A stretch of 44,377 bases of DNA from Gammaproteobacteria bacterium (GTDB lineage: Bacteria; Pseudomonadota; Gammaproteobacteria; Steroidobacterales; Woeseiaceae): NCBI GenBank assembly GCA_009937615.1, contig JAACFB010000033.1, positions 1 through 44,377 on the forward strand, written 5' to 3'. A model generated the notes under the pieces. That model saw nothing but the letters and a program-made list of their open reading frames with translations, ran no database searches and was not told the origin of the DNA. The first letter of the stretch is position 1. Each line of letters begins with the position of its first letter. The position numbers and the translations under genes are program-made. Below, one piece after another: positions 18,109 through 27,303 of the stretch.

Positions 18109-19422
18109 ATGAGCGGCGATCCCGTTGCCATACAAAAATCAGATTACAAGGTCGCCGACATCTCGCTCGCCGACTGGGGCCGGAAAGAAATCGCAATCGC
18201 AGAGACCGAAATGCCCGGCCTCATGGCGCTGCGCGAAGAATATGCTGGTCAGCAGCCCCTGAAAGGCGTGCGACTTGCGGGTTGCCTGCACATGACCATC
18301 CAGACGGCCGTGCTGATCGAAACGCTCAAAGCCCTCGGTGCCGATATCCGCTGGTCATCGTGCAATATTTTCTCAACCCAGGACCACGCCGCCTCCGCGA
18401 TCGCGGATTCCGGCATACCCGTGTTCGCCTGGAAGGGAGAGACGGAGGAAGAATACTGGTGGTGCGTCGAACAGACGATCAACGGGCCGGACGGCTGGAC
18501 GCCGAACATGATACTCGACGACGGTGGAGACCTGACGCTCGTCCTGCATGAGAAATACCCCGAGCTGATGAAAGACGTGAAAGGCCTGTCCGAGGAGACG
18601 ACCACTGGCGTCAAACGACTCTATGACATGATGAAGGATGGCTCGCTGATGTGCCCGGCCTTCAACGTGAATGACTCCGTCACCAAATCGAAGTTCGACA
18701 ACCTTTATGGGTGCCGGGAATCGCTCGTCGACGGCATCAAGCGAGCCACCGACGTCATGGTGGCCGGCAAGATCGCCATCGTGTGCGGCTACGGAGATGT
18801 CGGCAAGGGCAGCGCGCAGTCGCTCCGGGGTCTGGGCGCGACGGTCTGGATTACCGAAGTCGACCCGATCTGTGCATTGCAGGCGTCGATGGAAGGCTAC
18901 CGGGTGGTCCGGTTCGACGAAGTTTGCGATCAGGCCGATATCGTCGTTACCGCCACAGGCAACTACCATGTCGTAACCGGGCCGCAGATGGAACGCATGA
19001 AAAACCAGGCAATCGTCTGCAACATCGGCCACTTTGACAATGAAATCGACGTTGCCTACCTGAAACAGTTTGAGTGGGAAAACATCAAGCCGCAGGTTGA
19101 TCATGTCATCTTCCCTGACGGCAAACGGATCATCCTGCTCGCCGAGGGTCGTCTCGTAAATCTCGGCTGTGGAACCGGACACCCGAGCTTCGTCATGTCC
19201 AACTCGTTCACCAACCAGGTGCTCGCACAGATCGAGCTTTGGAATAATGCCGACCAGTACGAAAACAAGGTCTACGTACTGCCGAAAAATCTCGACGAAA
19301 AGGTTGCGCGGCTGCACCTGGCTCGCATTGGCGCGAGGCTCACCGAATTGTCGGATGAGCAGGCCGACTATATCGGTGTTGACAAGGCCGGACCTTTCAA
19401 GCCCGAACACTACCGGTACTAG
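18109..19422 (+). CDS. ahcY: Adenosylhomocysteinase
   Basis: A 437-residue NAD-dependent enzyme that splits S-adenosylhomocysteine into adenosine and homocysteine, removing the product inhibitor of methyltransferases. Substrate-domain stretches [13 protein letters not shown] (58-70) and [13 protein letters not shown], the NAD motif GYGDVGKG (227-234), and the C-terminal tail ending KPEHYRY are intact. An AGGAG site 6 nt upstream supports the ATG. The 30-nt gap from metK excludes an SAH riboswitch there. Together with metK it forms the SAM cycle. The next gene starts 2 nt after the stop. Confidence 0.97.
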   Translation: MSGDPVAIQKSDYKVADISLADWGRKEIAIAETEMPGLMALREEYAGQQPLKGVRLAGCLHMTIQTAVLIETLKALGADIRWSSCNIFSTQDHAASAIADSGIPVFAWKGETEEEYWWCVEQTINGPDGWTPNMILDDGGDLTLVLHEKYPELMKDVKGLSEETTTGVKRLYDMMKDGSLMCPAFNVNDSVTKSKFDNLYGCRESLVDGIKRATDVMVAGKIAIVCGYGDVGKGSAQSLRGLGATVWITEVDPICALQASMEGYRVVRFDEVCDQADIVVTATGNYHVVTGPQMERMKNQAIVCNIGHFDNEIDVAYLKQFEWENIKPQVDHVIFPDGKRIILLAEGRLVNLGCGTGHPSFVMSNSFTNQVLAQIELWNNADQYENKVYVLPKNLDEKVARLHLARIGARLTELSDEQADYIGVDKAGPFKPEHYRY

Positions 19423-19424
19423 CA

Positions 19425-20177
19425 TTGCTCCGGGTTCTGCACCTGACGGACCCGCACTTGTTCGCCGACCCCGAGGGCGCTCTGCGTGGCAGAGCCACGC
19501 TCGCGTCCCTGTCCGATGTCCTTGCGCACTACGCCGCGGGGGCGTGGCGCGCAGACCTCGTCGTCGTTACTGGAGACCTGATTCAGGATGACAGCGCCAT
19601 GGCATATGAGCACTTTCGCCGGCTGCTTGGCGGACTCGAGCTGCCCGTTTACTGCCTGCCCGGCAACCATGATGTTCCGAATCTCATGCGCGAGGCGGTT
19701 GGAAAGCCACCGTTTTTTTACTGCGGATCCGTTGAACGCGGCAACTGGGCTGTCGTCTGCCTCGACAGTTGCGTAATCGGTGAAGCCGGGGGACGGGTTA
19801 CAGCGAGCGAGCTGGCACGATTGGACAAGATCTTGCAGGTCTCCCGAATGGAACATGCGATGGTCTGCCTGCATCACCCTCCCGTTACGATGGGCAGCAG
19901 GTGGCTGGATACGGTCGGCCTCGACAACGGCGACGAGTTATTGCAGCGACTTTCCGGATCGGAGCGAGTTCGACTCATGATCTTCGGTCACGTGCACCAG
20001 GATTACGATGCAAACCACCACGGCATCCGTATCATCGCGACGCCATCAACCTGTCGGCAGTTTACGCCGCGCAGCGACGACTTCGCCGTCGACGATAACC
20101 CCCCCGCCTACCGTCGATTCGAGCTATGGCCGGATGGCGGCGTTGACCAGGAGCTTGTTTGGGTCAGCCAGACATGA
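19425..20177 (+). CDS. cpdA: 3',5'-cyclic-AMP phosphodiesterase
   Basis: A 250-residue metallophosphoesterase that resembles E. coli CpdA throughout: TDPHLF near the start, VTGDLIQDDSAMAYEHF, LPGNHD, CLHHPP, FGHVHQD, and the CpdA-like tail IATPSTCRQFTP before the C-terminal YRRFELWPDGG. These supply the two-metal site (Asp9, His11, and the GD, GNHD, H and GHxH residues). It would hydrolyse cAMP to AMP and so damp CRP signalling. The only start before the DPH motif is TTG at 19425, 2 nt after the ahcY stop, so translation is probably coupled to ahcY. The N-terminus is shorter than in E. coli. In many proteobacteria metF, not cpdA, follows metK-ahcY. Confidence 0.9.
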   Translation: MLRVLHLTDPHLFADPEGALRGRATLASLSDVLAHYAAGAWRADLVVVTGDLIQDDSAMAYEHFRRLLGGLELPVYCLPGNHDVPNLMREAVGKPPFFYCGSVERGNWAVVCLDSCVIGEAGGRVTASELARLDKILQVSRMEHAMVCLHHPPVTMGSRWLDTVGLDNGDELLQRLSGSERVRLMIFGHVHQDYDANHHGIRIIATPSTCRQFTPRSDDFAVDDNPPAYRRFELWPDGGVDQELVWVSQT

Positions 20178-20196
20178 CGATCATCGAGGAATCTGA

Positions 20197-21465
20197 ATGA
20201 GCCTGTTTACAGAAGCACAGCAAGTCATCGCCGGTGGCGTCAACTCGCCGGTCCGCGCGTTCGCCGGTGTCGGCGGCGAACCGGTTTTCTTCGCCAGCGC
20301 AAAAGGCGCGTGGCTCGAGGCCGAAGACGGCCGGCGTTTCATTGATTATGTCGGTTCCTGGGGGCCGATGATCCTCGGCCATGCTCATCCGGCCGTTATC
20401 GACGCGGTGATTTCAGCGGCGAAATCGGGCCTGAGTTTTGGCGCACCATGCGTACTCGAGACCCGGCTCGCCGAGAAGATCTGCGCCCTGATGCCGTCGA
20501 TTGAGCGGCTACGGATGGTGAGTTCGGGAACCGAGGCGACGATGAGCGCGATTCGCCTGGCTCGCGGACACACCGGGCGCGACAAGATCGTCAAATTCGA
20601 GGGCTGCTATCACGGTCACTCGGACTCACTGCTGATAAAGGCCGGTTCGGGCGCGCTGACCCTCGGTGTACCCAGCTCTCCGGGGGTGCCTGCGGGCCTC
20701 GCGGAGCATACGATCACGCTGCCGTATAACGACCCTGAGGCCGTCACCAGGGCTTTTGCAGATCTGGGCCAGGAGATCGCCTGCGTCATCGTCGAGCCGG
20801 TCGCAGGCAACATGAACATGGTGCCGCCGGAGGCTGGATTTCTGGAAACGCTGCGCGATCAATGCTCCGCGTTCGGCGCGATCCTGATACTCGACGAGGT
20901 CATGACCGGCTTCAGAGTTGCGAAAGGCGGCGCGCAGAGCCTGTTCGGAATCGAGCCCGATCTGACGACGTTGGGGAAAGTCGTTGGCGGCGGCATGCCC
21001 GCTGCCGCATTCGGCGGCCGCGCCGACATCATGGCCAGCATTGCACCGGACGGCCCTGTCTACCAGGCCGGCACATTGTCGGGAAACCCGGTGGCGATGG
21101 CGGCCGGCCTCGCCACGCTCGAACTGATCGACGAACCCGGATTCTACGAGTCGCTGGGCGAACGCTCCCGGCAGCTTGCGGATGGACTCGCGGCGGCAGC
21201 CGCAGCGGTCGACATAGCGTTGGCCGTCGAGCACCTCGGCGGCATGTTCGGCTTTGTGTTCACCAGCGAGGGGCCCGTAAGGCGATTCGATCAGGTTGCT
21301 GCGGCCGATACCAAACGATTCAGCGCGTTTTTCCACGGCATGCTGGATCGTGGCATCTATTTCGCTCCGTCCGCATTTGAAGCAGGATTCGTGTCGGCCT
21401 CTCACGGTGACGAGGAGATCGAGCTGACCCTTGCGGCTGCCAGGGACGTCTTCGCGCGTTTATAG
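20197..21465 (+). CDS. hemL: Glutamate-1-semialdehyde 2,1-aminomutase
   Basis: A 422-residue class III PLP enzyme producing 5-aminolevulinate for tetrapyrrole synthesis by the C5 pathway. Landmarks are [10 protein letters not shown] (13-22), [16 protein letters not shown] (109-124), [10 protein letters not shown] (232-241) and the PLP-binding Lys261 in [12 protein letters not shown]. The C-terminal ESxHxDEEI-like region ([12 protein letters not shown]) is present. A GAGGA site upstream supports the ATG. It lies 19 nt after cpdA and is probably the last gene of the metK operon. Complete and ordinary. Confidence 0.96.
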   Translation: MSLFTEAQQVIAGGVNSPVRAFAGVGGEPVFFASAKGAWLEAEDGRRFIDYVGSWGPMILGHAHPAVIDAVISAAKSGLSFGAPCVLETRLAEKICALMPSIERLRMVSSGTEATMSAIRLARGHTGRDKIVKFEGCYHGHSDSLLIKAGSGALTLGVPSSPGVPAGLAEHTITLPYNDPEAVTRAFADLGQEIACVIVEPVAGNMNMVPPEAGFLETLRDQCSAFGAILILDEVMTGFRVAKGGAQSLFGIEPDLTTLGKVVGGGMPAAAFGGRADIMASIAPDGPVYQAGTLSGNPVAMAAGLATLELIDEPGFYESLGERSRQLADGLAAAAAAVDIALAVEHLGGMFGFVFTSEGPVRRFDQVAAADTKRFSAFFHGMLDRGIYFAPSAFEAGFVSASHGDEEIELTLAAARDVFARL

Positions 21466-21486
21466 GCGTTGCGGCTTTTTGCGGAG

Positions 21487-22059
21487 TCAGCGTCGACCTG
21501 CTTCAAGCACCTGTCTGACTATTCGTAGTCGTTCGATCGGGTCGCTTTGCTCCAGGCACAGTTGTTTTTGCTCGAGGTCGATTGGCAGAATTTCCACGAA
21601 CCGCGACGTGACCCAGCCCGCATCGTCCATACGCCGCTCCAGGGACTCGTAGAGTCGGCCGAGATCGTCGAGAACACCGGTCAAGATAGTGGCGATTTCC
21701 CGGTAATCATCGGGCAGCGGCATGCTCGGTTCATTGGGAAGAAGCTCTATTTCGCCGATATTCAGGCCATCCGCCTGGCGATGGCTGGCAAGCAATCGAA
21801 ACCGCTCCTCGCCTATGGCCGTAATGCCGAGTAACCCGTCGCTGCCCTGATACCAGTCGACGATACGCGCAAGCGTGCCGACGTCATGCGTCGTCGCAGG
21901 CCCGGACTCTCGGCCATCACGAATCAGAAGCACGCCGAACGCTGACTCGGTCTTCAGGCAGCGGCTTATCATATCGAGGTAACGGGTCTCGAAAATGCGC
22001 AATGGCAATGGCCCGCCCGGGAACAGCACCGTATTCAGTGGAAAAAGTGGAACCTGCAC
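21487..22059 (-). CDS. Lon N-terminal (substrate-binding) domain protein
   Basis: A 190-residue stand-alone LON-N domain protein, starting at GTG (22059). The opening QVPLFPLNTVLFPGGPLPLRIFE (first 23 residues) is the hallmark of the family. ARIVDWYQGSDGLLGITAIGEERFRLL is the central strand region and the C-terminal third is a helical bundle. No ATPase or protease domain follows, so it is not a truncated Lon but the common small LON-domain protein of proteobacteria, whose molecular role is unknown. It lies 52 nt downstream of mpl on the same strand and is convergent with hemL. Confidence 0.9.
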   Translation of the reverse strand: MQVPLFPLNTVLFPGGPLPLRIFETRYLDMISRCLKTESAFGVLLIRDGRESGPATTHDVGTLARIVDWYQGSDGLLGITAIGEERFRLLASHRQADGLNIGEIELLPNEPSMPLPDDYREIATILTGVLDDLGRLYESLERRMDDAGWVTSRFVEILPIDLEQKQLCLEQSDPIERLRIVRQVLEAGRR

Positions 22060-22111
22060 GACAAACTCTTTACGGCCTTGCCTTACCCAAGTATAGACGC
22101 AAGGCAGCCAC

Positions 22112-23479
22112 TTAGCTGCGCGTGCGCTGCAGAACGGCTGTCAGCGTCTGCCGTGCGCCGCCGAAGCCGCCATTGCTCATAAAGATCACCTGGTCGCCGG
22201 ACAGCACCTTGCTCGCCACGTCGTTAACGAGCCTGTCGTAGTCGGTGAAAACGCGCAGCCGAGTACCAAGTGGCTGCAGGGACTCGTCAAATTCCGCGTT
22301 CATTTCAGCAGGCCGGAACATCCACACGCCGTCGGCTTCTGCCAGCGAGGCCGCCAGCTCGGCGTTGTGGACGCCGAGTTTCATGGTATTGGAACGAGGT
22401 TCAATGGCAACCAGAACGCGCCGGCCCGGATAGCGTCGTTTCATCGCCGCTATCGTGCGCCGGATAGCGGTCGGATGGTGTGCGAAGTCGTCATAGATGG
22501 CGATGTCGGCAACGGTCGCCGTACGCTCCATTCGTCGCTTGACCCCTTCGAATCGAGAAATCGCTGCCAGCGCCTGTTTCAATGTGACCCCTGCTGAATG
22601 CGAGGCGGCGATCGCAGCCAGCGCATTCTCGAGATTGTGCCGGCCCGCAAGCTGCCAGCGGGTTTCGCCCGACTCACCCGCCGGGTTGCTGATTCGGATG
22701 CGACGCTCTGACGAGTCAACAAAAGCGGCAGTCCAATCGGCTTCGGCGTCGAGGATGAACGATTCGACCGGTGTCCAGCAGCCCATGTCAATGACCCGCG
22801 ACACATTCGCATCCTTTGCGTTGGCGACGACCCGTCCCGCACCCGGAACCGTGCGCATCAGCTGGTGAAATTGCCAAAAGATCGCGTCGAGATCAGCATA
22901 GATGTCGGCGTGATCGTATTCGAGATTGTTCAGCACGAGCGTCCGCGGATTGTAGTGCACAAACTTTGCGCGCTTGTCGAAAAACGCGGTGTCGTATTCA
23001 TCCGCCTCGACGACAAAATACTTCGACTCGCCAAAACTCGCGGACATGCCAAAATTGCCGGGCACGCCACCGATCAGGAATCCCGGGGCATGCCCGGCGT
23101 CTTCGAGGATCCATGCGAGCAGGCTCGCAGTTGTCGTCTTGCCGTGCGTTCCCGCGACAGCCATGACGTGCCGCTTGTGCAGAACGTGTTCAGCCAGCCA
23201 GCGCGGGCCGGAGGTATACGGAATCCCCCGATTCAGCATGGCCTCAACGACGTCCATGCCGCGACTCATGACATTACCTACAACGACGCAGTCCGGATTG
23301 ACATCGAGCTGGCTGGCATCAAAACCTTCGTGGATGGCGATCCCGAGATCCCGTAGCTGTGTGCTCATTGGCGGGTAGACGTTGCTGTCGCATCCCGTCA
23401 CCTTGAATCCCGCAGCACGGGCCAGCGCAGCCACGCCCCCCATGAATGTCCCGCAGATGCCCAGTATGTGTATATGCAC
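22112..23479 (-). CDS. mpl: UDP-N-acetylmuramate:L-Ala-gamma-D-Glu-meso-DAP ligase
   Basis: A 455-residue Mur-ligase-family enzyme that reattaches recycled murein tripeptide to UDP-MurNAc. The N-terminal HIHILGICGTFMGGVAALARAAGF, the ATP-binding AGTHGKTTTASLLAW, the central FVVEADEYDTAFFDKRAKF and YDDFAHHPTAI are characteristic of Mpl and distinguish it from MurC. I start it at GTG 23479, immediately before HIHILG; the frame stays open upstream for another 105 codons, but that part is not Mpl-like and overlaps the membrane protein gene. The resulting length is close to E. coli Mpl (457 aa). Preceded 8 nt upstream by the membrane protein gene. Confidence 0.95.
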   Translation of the reverse strand: MHIHILGICGTFMGGVAALARAAGFKVTGCDSNVYPPMSTQLRDLGIAIHEGFDASQLDVNPDCVVVGNVMSRGMDVVEAMLNRGIPYTSGPRWLAEHVLHKRHVMAVAGTHGKTTTASLLAWILEDAGHAPGFLIGGVPGNFGMSASFGESKYFVVEADEYDTAFFDKRAKFVHYNPRTLVLNNLEYDHADIYADLDAIFWQFHQLMRTVPGAGRVVANAKDANVSRVIDMGCWTPVESFILDAEADWTAAFVDSSERRIRISNPAGESGETRWQLAGRHNLENALAAIAASHSAGVTLKQALAAISRFEGVKRRMERTATVADIAIYDDFAHHPTAIRRTIAAMKRRYPGRRVLVAIEPRSNTMKLGVHNAELAASLAEADGVWMFRPAEMNAEFDESLQPLGTRLRVFTDYDRLVNDVASKVLSGDQVIFMSNGGFGGARQTLTAVLQRTRS

Positions 23480-23487
23480 TCGAAGCC

Positions 23488-23991
23488 TCAGGGCGCCGAT
23501 GTCACTAAGAGGTTGATAGCGTATTGAAAACTGAAAACGCCAACCGCAAGCAGTATGCCGACGTACCAGTGCCGATCGATCGCACGCGCAATGATATGCC
23601 CTTCGACCGGTACCGACCAGAACAGTATTACGGTCGCGATCAGTCCCGCGGACGCATCCCCGACAAACGGTGCCAACAGGGCATATTCGAAGACGAATAC
23701 CAGCGTAATGAGCGCACCGACACCAATAATTGCCGATACCGTTTGCAACACCCGTGCCGGCCGGCCGCTCAAGAAGACGATCGCCGCATAACACGATACG
23801 CCGACAACGCCGCTGAACAGGCCCAGAAAGAAATCGGACTCATCGAATCGCTCGATTAACGCGAGCGCGGCAAGCGCCGAGATCAGCCACAGCGCAACGT
23901 TCATCATCAGCATGACAAGAGAGTGCGGAATGTCATCCGGACCTTTGCGCAGCAGCGTAATATCCAACAGCGTTTTCAGAAGTGGTAACAA
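23488..23991 (-). CDS. Small integral membrane protein of unknown function
   Basis: A 167-residue hydrophobic protein with about five predicted transmembrane segments (roughly 26-47, 53-75, 80-110, 114-137 and 142-165). The N-terminal amphipathic stretch LLKTLLDITLLRKGPDDIP looks like a conserved beginning. The start is TTG at 23991, since no ATG or GTG lies in frame between it and an upstream stop; ATG at 23913 would lose the first 26 residues. I do not recognise the family with certainty, though it resembles small YIP1-like inner-membrane proteins. It lies 8 nt upstream of mpl and is divergent from rnd by only 42 bp. A link to peptidoglycan recycling is only guilt by association. Confidence 0.75.
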   Translation of the reverse strand: MLPLLKTLLDITLLRKGPDDIPHSLVMLMMNVALWLISALAALALIERFDESDFFLGLFSGVVGVSCYAAIVFLSGRPARVLQTVSAIIGVGALITLVFVFEYALLAPFVGDASAGLIATVILFWSVPVEGHIIARAIDRHWYVGILLAVGVFSFQYAINLLVTSAP

Positions 23992-24033
23992 GTCAGCAAA
24001 AACAGTCGACGAATCGGATGCAGCAATGATCGC

Positions 24034-25146
24034 ATGTTAACCTTCGGTTCCGAAACTCCAAGCGCCGAGCCGATGCCAGATTTCATGCTAGTCGATCAAC
24101 CCGATGCCCTGTGCGCGCAATTGCTGGAGCACGATCGGATCGGCGTTGATACAGAGTTCATGCGTGAGAAGACCTTCTTCGCCGAACTCGCCCTGCTCCA
24201 GATCGCAACCGGGGACCGGATATTCTGCGTCGATCCGCTGTCCGGCTCGGACATGGCGACTTTCTGGAAGACAGTCACCGATAGAACCTGGGTCCTGCAT
24301 TCGGCGCGGCAGGATCTTGAAGTCGTCTATCAGACAGCAGCGCGCATGCCGGCCAGTATCTTCGATACGCAGATCGCCGCCGCGCTGCTGGGCTTCGCGC
24401 CGCAAATAGGCTATGCGAACCTCGTCAAAGAACTATTCGGCATAGAACTTGCGAAGTCCCACACGCGTGCGGACTGGTCTAGACGGCCACTGACCGATGC
24501 CTTGCTGCACTATGCAGCCGAGGATGTCGAGTTTCTTTTGCCCGCCTATGCCGCGCTGGCCGAGGCGCTCGACAAAAAGGGCCGCCTCAGCTGGGCGGAG
24601 GAAGATTCCGCCGAACTCCTTGATACCTCACTCTATGAGATCGATCCGCAATCAGCCGTAATGCGGTTGAAGGGCGCAAAAAATCTGCGGGGGCCCAAGC
24701 GATCCGCGGCTGCGCGACTGGCCGCCTGGCGCGAGACAGAGGCCCTGCGAGCTAATCGCCCGCGGCAGTGGATCGCTCGCGACGCGGTGCTGATCGAGCT
24801 TGCAAGTCAACTTCCCGTTACGCTCGACGCACTGCAGCACATCGAGGGCTTGCCGCCTGGACTTATTCGCCGATCGGGAAACACGTTAATCGACGAAATT
24901 GCGTCGTCGCGCGCTGACAACGGCAGCTACCGTCCACCTGCAGCGCCCAATGAGGCGCAAAAATCCCTGTTGAAGCGCATGCAGAAGTTAACGACCGAGT
25001 GTGCCGCCGATCTCGGAGTCGCTGCCGAGACGCTAGCTGCCAAAAAAGACCTGGCCCGTGTGGTCATGAACGGCGATGACAGTTCTCGCTTGCTCAGCGG
25101 CTGGCGCCGGAGGGTGATCGGCGAGGAGCTGCTGAAACTGCTGTAG
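24034..25146 (+). CDS. rnd: Ribonuclease D
   Basis: A 370-residue 3'-5' exoribonuclease for tRNA and small RNA maturation. The DEDDy exonuclease residues are in place: Asp39 and Glu41 in GVDTEF, Asp94 in HSARQDLE, and Tyr160 with Asp164 in LHYAAEDVEFLLP. An HRDC domain follows (about 225-300, with WIARDAVLIELASQLPVTLDAL and IEGLPPG). The start is uncertain: ATG 24034 is given, but ATG 24073 would place the exonuclease fold nearer the N-terminus as in E. coli, and neither has a clear ribosome binding site. It is convergent with adk, 10 nt apart. Confidence 0.94.
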   Translation: MLTFGSETPSAEPMPDFMLVDQPDALCAQLLEHDRIGVDTEFMREKTFFAELALLQIATGDRIFCVDPLSGSDMATFWKTVTDRTWVLHSARQDLEVVYQTAARMPASIFDTQIAAALLGFAPQIGYANLVKELFGIELAKSHTRADWSRRPLTDALLHYAAEDVEFLLPAYAALAEALDKKGRLSWAEEDSAELLDTSLYEIDPQSAVMRLKGAKNLRGPKRSAAARLAAWRETEALRANRPRQWIARDAVLIELASQLPVTLDALQHIEGLPPGLIRRSGNTLIDEIASSRADNGSYRPPAAPNEAQKSLLKRMQKLTTECAADLGVAAETLAAKKDLARVVMNGDDSSRLLSGWRRRVIGEELLKLL

Positions 25147-25156
25147 CTGCCCGGAC

Positions 25157-25798
25157 CTATGTGAGGGCTTCGAGGAGGCGCTCGAAGACCGCGTCCACAG
25201 AACCGTCCGCGTCAACCGTCTTCAGGCAGCCGCGCTGCCGGTAGAACTCGACCAGCGGCTCGGTCTGCTGCCTGTAGACCTCGAGACGGTTTTCGATCGT
25301 CTCTTCGTTGTCATCCTCGCGCTGAATCAGTTCGCCGCCGGCACTTGTACATTCGTCGAGTTCCGCCTGCGTTGATAAATATACGTTCAGAAGCTTGCCG
25401 GTCAACGAACAGGTGCGACGCCCCGTCAATCGCTTCATCAGGATATCGGAGTCCACGTCCATGAGTATCGCCGCATCAAGTGGCGTAGCGCGCTGGTCCA
25501 GCAACTCTTCGAGATCTTCCGCCTGCTGCTCCGTTCGCGGAAAGCCATCGAGTATGAATCCGTTCGTGGCGTCCGGCCGGGCGAGGCGCTCGCTGATTAT
25601 GCCGATCATGATCTCATCGGATACCAGGTTTCCGGCATCGATGATCTCCCCGGCCTGCTGACCGAGACGCGAACCGGCAGCAACAGCCTCCCGCAGCATG
25701 TCTCCCGTCGAGATTTGCGGGATATTGCGTTCCGACATCAGTTTCCTGGCCTGTGTGCCCTTGCCGGAACCGGGCGCGCCAAGCAATACAATGCGCAT
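25157..25798 (-). CDS. adk: Adenylate kinase
   Basis: A 213-residue kinase that interconverts ATP+AMP and 2 ADP. The P-loop LLGAPGSGKGTQA is at residues 5-17, the AMP-binding region STGDMLR follows, then GFILDGFPRTEQQAEDLE, and a LID domain (RRTCSLTG to IQREDDNEETI) with two cysteines instead of the four of zinc-type LIDs. ATG 25798 directly precedes RIVLLGAPG and is preferred over the in-frame TTG at 25819. It stands divergently upstream of the pyrophosphate-dependent phosphofructokinase gene. Confidence 0.96.
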   Translation of the reverse strand: MRIVLLGAPGSGKGTQARKLMSERNIPQISTGDMLREAVAAGSRLGQQAGEIIDAGNLVSDEIMIGIISERLARPDATNGFILDGFPRTEQQAEDLEELLDQRATPLDAAILMDVDSDILMKRLTGRRTCSLTGKLLNVYLSTQAELDECTSAGGELIQREDDNEETIENRLEVYRQQTEPLVEFYRQRGCLKTVDADGSVDAVFERLLEALT

Positions 25799-25826
25799 GT
25801 TCTCGCTCTCTGTCGTCAATCACCGA

Positions 25827-25846
25827 TTGCGGGCTAGTTCCCGCAA
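25827..25846 (-). other. Hairpin in the adk leader
   Basis: A perfect 7-bp inverted repeat TTGCGGG / CCCGCAA with a 6-nt loop lies 28 nt upstream of the adk start. It could be an operator or a leader hairpin. No T-tract follows on either strand. Confidence 0.35.
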
Positions 25847-25884
25847 CCAGCCGGGCGAAGTAAGCTACCGGCAATGGGGTGGCA

Positions 25885-25912
25885 GGTCAAACACTGGCAA
25901 GGTGTTTTGACC
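25885..25912 (+). promoter_or_regulatory. Inverted repeat upstream of the PPi-phosphofructokinase gene
   Basis: Arms GGTCAAACAC (25885-25894) and GTGTTTTGACC (25902-25912) pair over 10 bp with a single bulged base and a 7-nt loop, in the adk/pfp divergent region. It is a candidate operator or leader structure. The right arm contains a -35-like TTGACC, but no convincing -10 follows at the right distance. Confidence 0.4.
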
Positions 25913-25976
25913 GTGATCCTTTACCTGCTTTCGGCTATCCTCACTCGCTTTGCGCAAAACCTCAGGGAGCTTCAAC

Positions 25977-27239
25977 ATGTCTGCAATGAACGCCTTCTAT
26001 GCCCAGTCTGGTGGTGTTACCGCCGTCATCAATGCGTCGGCGTGCGGTGTCATCGAGACAGCTCGAAAACATCGCAACAAGATCGCAAACGTCTATGCAG
26101 GCCGCAACGGCATTATCGGCGCGCTCACGGAAGACATGATCGACACGGGCCGGGAGTCGGCACGCACGATCAGAGCCCTCAGGCACACGCCGGGCGGCGC
26201 CTTTGGCTCGGCACGTTACAAACTCAGGAGCATCGAGGACAACCTCGCCGAGTATGAGCGTCTGATCGAGGTCTTCAGGGCTCACGACATCGGCTACTTT
26301 TTCTACAATGGCGGCAATGACTCGATGGACACGGCACACAAGGTGTCGCTGATCTCCAAGCGCATGGGTTTCCCCGTGACCTGCCTGGGCATTCCGAAGA
26401 CCGTCGACAACGATCTGCCGATCACCGACAACTGCCCCGGGTTCGGCTCTGTCGCCAAGTACGTCGCCGTATCGACCAGGGAAGCCGCACTCGACGTGCT
26501 GTCCATGGCCAAAACGTCGACCAAGGTTTTTGTCCTCGAGGTCATGGGTCGACACGCAGGATGGATCGCAGCCGCCGGCGGTCTTGCCGGGAGTGAACCC
26601 GAAGACGCCCCGCACATCATTCTGTTTCCGGAGGTGCCATTCAATAAGCGCGCCTTCTTAAAGCGCGTGCGTGAGTGCGTCAGGAATTACGACTACTGCG
26701 TTATCGTGGTCAGCGAAGGTGCGAGCTACGCGAACGGCAAATTTCTTGCCGAAGCCGGTACCCGGGATGCGTTTGGCCACGCCCAGCTCGGCGGAGTAGC
26801 GCCGGTTGTCGCCAACATGGTGCGGGAGAGCCTCGGGTATAAGTATCACTATGCGGTCGCGGATTACCTGCAGCGCTCGGCGCGTCATATCGCCTCGAAA
26901 GTAGACGTCGAGCAGGCCTATGCGGTCGGTCGGGCGGCCGTGCAATTCGCCCTGCAGGGCAAGACGGCCGTAATGCCCGTTATCAAGCGAACTTCGGACA
27001 GCCCGTATCGTTGGAAAATCGAGTCCGCACCGCTGTCGCGGATCGCTAACAAGGAAAAGATGTTGCCGAAGCGATACATCACTAAAGACGGATTCGGCAT
27101 TACGGCTGCCGCTCGCCGGTACCTCGAACCACTGATCAGAGGTGAAGATTATCCGCCATATGTCAATGGCTTACCGCAGTATGTCAAACTCAGAAACGTC
27201 GCGGTCGCACCAAAGCTCAAGACAAAATTTGTGGTATGA
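25977..27239 (+). CDS. pfp: Pyrophosphate-dependent 6-phosphofructokinase
   Basis: A 420-residue phosphofructokinase of the PPi type. It opens with NAFYAQSGGVTAVINASACG. The nucleotide/PPi motif reads GGNDS (112-116), where ATP enzymes have GGDGS, and GIPKTVDNDLP (138-148) has the lysine typical of PPi users. It catalyses the reversible phosphorylation of fructose-6-phosphate with pyrophosphate, so it can serve both glycolysis and gluconeogenesis and, in related bacteria, also sedoheptulose-7-phosphate. A strong AGGGAGC site 6 nt upstream fixes ATG 25977, rather than a TTG nine codons earlier. The next gene is the H+-pyrophosphatase, linking PPi use and PPi energy conservation. Confidence 0.94.
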   Translation: MSAMNAFYAQSGGVTAVINASACGVIETARKHRNKIANVYAGRNGIIGALTEDMIDTGRESARTIRALRHTPGGAFGSARYKLRSIEDNLAEYERLIEVFRAHDIGYFFYNGGNDSMDTAHKVSLISKRMGFPVTCLGIPKTVDNDLPITDNCPGFGSVAKYVAVSTREAALDVLSMAKTSTKVFVLEVMGRHAGWIAAAGGLAGSEPEDAPHIILFPEVPFNKRAFLKRVRECVRNYDYCVIVVSEGASYANGKFLAEAGTRDAFGHAQLGGVAPVVANMVRESLGYKYHYAVADYLQRSARHIASKVDVEQAYAVGRAAVQFALQGKTAVMPVIKRTSDSPYRWKIESAPLSRIANKEKMLPKRYITKDGFGITAAARRYLEPLIRGEDYPPYVNGLPQYVKLRNVAVAPKLKTKFVV

Positions 27240-27244
27240 TGCGC

Positions 27245-27261
27245 GCCCGGTTTGACCGGGC
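27245..27261 (+). other. GC-rich hairpin just after the pfp stop
   Basis: GCCCGGT - TTG - ACCGGGC is a perfect 7-bp stem beginning 5 nt after the stop codon. It is followed by an A/T-rich stretch including TTTT at 27271-27274, too far and too short for a strong intrinsic terminator. Partial termination or 3'-end protection between pfp and hppA is plausible. Confidence 0.45.
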
Positions 27262-27303
27262 ATAACAATATTTTGGGGAAAATTCCAAGCGAGCCCAGCC
27301 CGC

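Noticed and set aside
18373..19425. Long open frame (350 codons) antisense to ahcY, and similar ones opposite tkt (15638-16540), metK (17206-18135) and the GGDEF-EAL gene (30289-31149)
   Set aside because: These are by-products of GC-rich codon usage in well-identified genes. The translations are arginine/histidine-rich, show no recognisable domain and lack start context.
22112..23794. 560-codon version of mpl
   Set aside because: The first 105 codons are arginine/cysteine-rich, overlap the membrane protein gene in another frame, and precede the real Mpl N-terminus (HIHILGICGTFMGG).
23913..23991. ATG 23913 as start of the small membrane protein
   Set aside because: It would delete the LLKTLLDITLLRKGPDDIP stretch, which looks like a genuine N-terminus; TTG 23991 is the only in-frame start keeping it.
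27245..27274. Intrinsic terminator between pfp and hppA
   Set aside because: The stem is good, but the T-run is only four bases and 10 nt away, so I list it as a hairpin only.
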